DNA from: Kineosphaera sp032229625
GTDB lineage: Bacteria > Actinomycetota > Actinomycetes > Actinomycetales > Dermatophilaceae
Length of the DNA stretch: 44,362 bases
Assembly: GCA_032229625.1 (NCBI GenBank)
Contig: JAVTVZ010000147.1
Span: 1 to 44,362 of the forward strand
Direction: 5' to 3'
The notes under the pieces: generated by a model
Databases searched by the model: none
What the model saw: only the letters and a program-made list of their open reading frames with translations
What the model was told of the DNA's origin: nothing
Translations under genes and position numbers: made by a program
Part shown: positions 43,586 through 44,362 of the stretch, one piece after another
How the letters are laid out: every line of letters starts with the position of its first letter
How positions within the stretch are numbered: position 1 is the stretch's first letter

Positions 43586-44305
43586 TCAGGCGGGGAGGTT
43601 CCGGGCGAGCCTAAATCCCAAGTCGTCGAAGGGTGCCTGGGGGTTTGTCTTGCGGCGTACTCCGGCGCGGCAGCTCCAGTGAGGGTCGCTCCAGCCTCCG
43701 CCGCGGATGACGCGGTAGGAGCCGTAGACGGCTTCGTCGTACAGGTCCCAGCACCATTCCCACACCCCGCCGAGCGTGTCGTAGAGGCCCCATGCGTTCG
43801 GATCCTTCTGCCCGACCGGCTGAGGCCCGGTCGGGCAGGTGGCGTCATACCAAGCGATGTCGTCGAGGTTCCCGTAGCGCGGTCCCGGTGTGCCGGCGCG
43901 GCAGGCGACCTGCCACTCAGCTTCGGTCGGCAGGCGGTATCCGTCAGCCGTCCGGTTCCACTCGACGTGCCAGCTGTCGGGTGCCGCTTCGTTGTGGGGA
44001 CGCCAACCAGCCTCTGGCCGCGGCTCACGCTCCGTCACGGTGTAGACCGCGGCGAGGCCCTCGATCGTCGAGAGGGCGTTGCAGAACACGATTGCCTCTC
44101 GCCAGGACACGTCCACCTTGGGAAGTGTCGGGTCGAACTCAGGTAGCGCTGGTCCGTGGACCTCGGCCCAGAGGCCGACGGTGACCGGTGTGGTGGCGAT
44201 GAAGAACGGGTCGACGTCCACCGGCCACGAGCGCCCATCACGCCGGTCGATGATGGTCTCGACGACAGGGCCTTGCGGCGGAACGATGACCATGTTGATG
44301 AGCAT
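43586..44305 (-). CDS. Formylglycine-generating-enzyme-like (SUMF1 domain) protein lacking one active-site Cys
   Basis: The product has 239 residues, almost entirely one SUMF1/FGE-sulfatase domain. It has FFIATTPVTVGLWAEVHG, DVSWREAIVFCNALSTIEGL, YRLPTEAEWQVACRAG, GLYDTLGGVWEWCWD, RVIRGGGWSDPHWSCRAGVRR and DLGFRLAR. True FGEs have two copper-binding Cys in GGSxLCHxSYC; here only the second is present and the first position is Asp. It is therefore probably a non-FGE member (EgtB/PvdO/nonheme or binding-only type). No sulfatase is adjacent. The start is uncertain because no ribosome-binding site precedes ATG 44305. The sequence immediately upstream may be the end of a mobile element. Confidence 0.8.
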   Translation of the reverse strand: MLINMVIVPPQGPVVETIIDRRDGRSWPVDVDPFFIATTPVTVGLWAEVHGPALPEFDPTLPKVDVSWREAIVFCNALSTIEGLAAVYTVTEREPRPEAGWRPHNEAAPDSWHVEWNRTADGYRLPTEAEWQVACRAGTPGPRYGNLDDIAWYDATCPTGPQPVGQKDPNAWGLYDTLGGVWEWCWDLYDEAVYGSYRVIRGGGWSDPHWSCRAGVRRKTNPQAPFDDLGFRLARNLPA

Positions 44306-44310
44306 AGGAG

Positions 44311-44362
44311 CCTGTCAAGTTTTCTGTGTGAGGGTGGGCGGTCATAGGTGGGGGTTGACGCG
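44311..44362. mobile_element. Possible insertion-sequence terminus at the window edge
   Basis: CTGTCAAGTTTTCTGTGTGAG and following bases resemble the terminal repeats of IS256-type elements in actinobacteria (from memory, not verified). GTCAA near the left and TTGAC near the right of this stretch are inverted. A related text, GTCATGTTTTCTGTG followed by CCATGGGGG, occurs at 41437, so a shared promoter-like motif is the alternative. No transposase is visible inside the window. Confidence 0.25.

Noticed and set aside
43328..43615. Two plus-strand frames of 63 and 32 codons joined by ATGA
   Set aside because: They read plausibly, but they resemble no protein I know. They need a TTG start, and the related repeat copy at 38428 does not keep the frame.
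43586..44305. Calling the SUMF1 protein a true formylglycine-generating enzyme
   Set aside because: Only one of the two active-site Cys is present and no sulfatase is near.

Overview
The window is about 44 kb of very GC-rich DNA (roughly 70% or more) with dense, mostly short operons. Many start codons sit 6-7 bases after a TANNNT-like box, which is the leaderless-mRNA arrangement of Actinomycetota. A HAIR/HspR site before lon, WYL-domain regulators and CmtR-type and CopRS-like metal sensors support the same phylum. A Micrococcales lineage (Intrasporangiaceae/Dermatophilaceae-like) is my guess from overall protein flavour only. Two runs of 100 Ns (1173-1272 and 6812-6911) are scaffold gaps, each flanked by the same sequence on both sides, so they are probably assembly breaks in short repeats.

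Layout, left to right. 1-4.8 kb: the end of an AraC regulator overlapping a VOC protein, a divergent LarC homologue lacking the usual metal-site residues, an unknown protein, and an LmbE/PIG-L deacetylase. 4.9-6.8 kb: a small ABM-fold monooxygenase, then a metal-resistance pair (CmtR-like ArsR sensor and CDF efflux pump). 7.1-12.1 kb: NYN-domain protein, MarC-family membrane protein, glycogen phosphorylase. 12.2-16.0 kb: a copper-response cluster, made of an OmpR-type regulator and sensor kinase with a His/Met-rich sensor loop, a CopR-like direct-repeat box, an unannotated 56-codon His/Met-rich ORF, a DUF6803-like membrane protein with a Met/His tail, and a CueP-type copper lipoprotein. 16.1-18.6 kb: lon under a HAIR site. 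18.6-22.5 kb: TAP-type secreted peptidase, YihY/BrkB membrane protein, a tiny Excalibur-like ORF and a rhodanese. 22.6-25.5 kb: M50-type peptidase, DUF1345 protein, VOC protein, FNT channel. 25.5-28.9 kb: MOSC protein and an MFS exporter divergent from a WYL regulator. 29.1-30.8 kb: a frameshifted alpha/beta-hydrolase-like gene. 30.9-34.5 kb: TetR regulator divergent from a membrane protein across a triple palindrome, then a NarL-type two-component system. 34.6-37.0 kb: MerR regulator divergent from a leader-peptide/acetyltransferase/zinc alcohol dehydrogenase operon. 37.1-44.4 kb: AAA15 ATPase, an ABC-F gene with an in-frame TAA, RidA, WYL regulator, TetR regulator, a formylglycine-enzyme-like protein, and a possible insertion-sequence end at the right border.

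The most coherent and least described system is the copper cluster at 12.2-16.0 kb, in particular the small His/Met-rich ORF between the regulator box and the membrane protein. Other leads are a 16-bp palindrome recurring in three intergenic regions, the phased TetR operator, the MerR leader peptide, and a degenerate repeat found twice in the right-hand intergenic regions.
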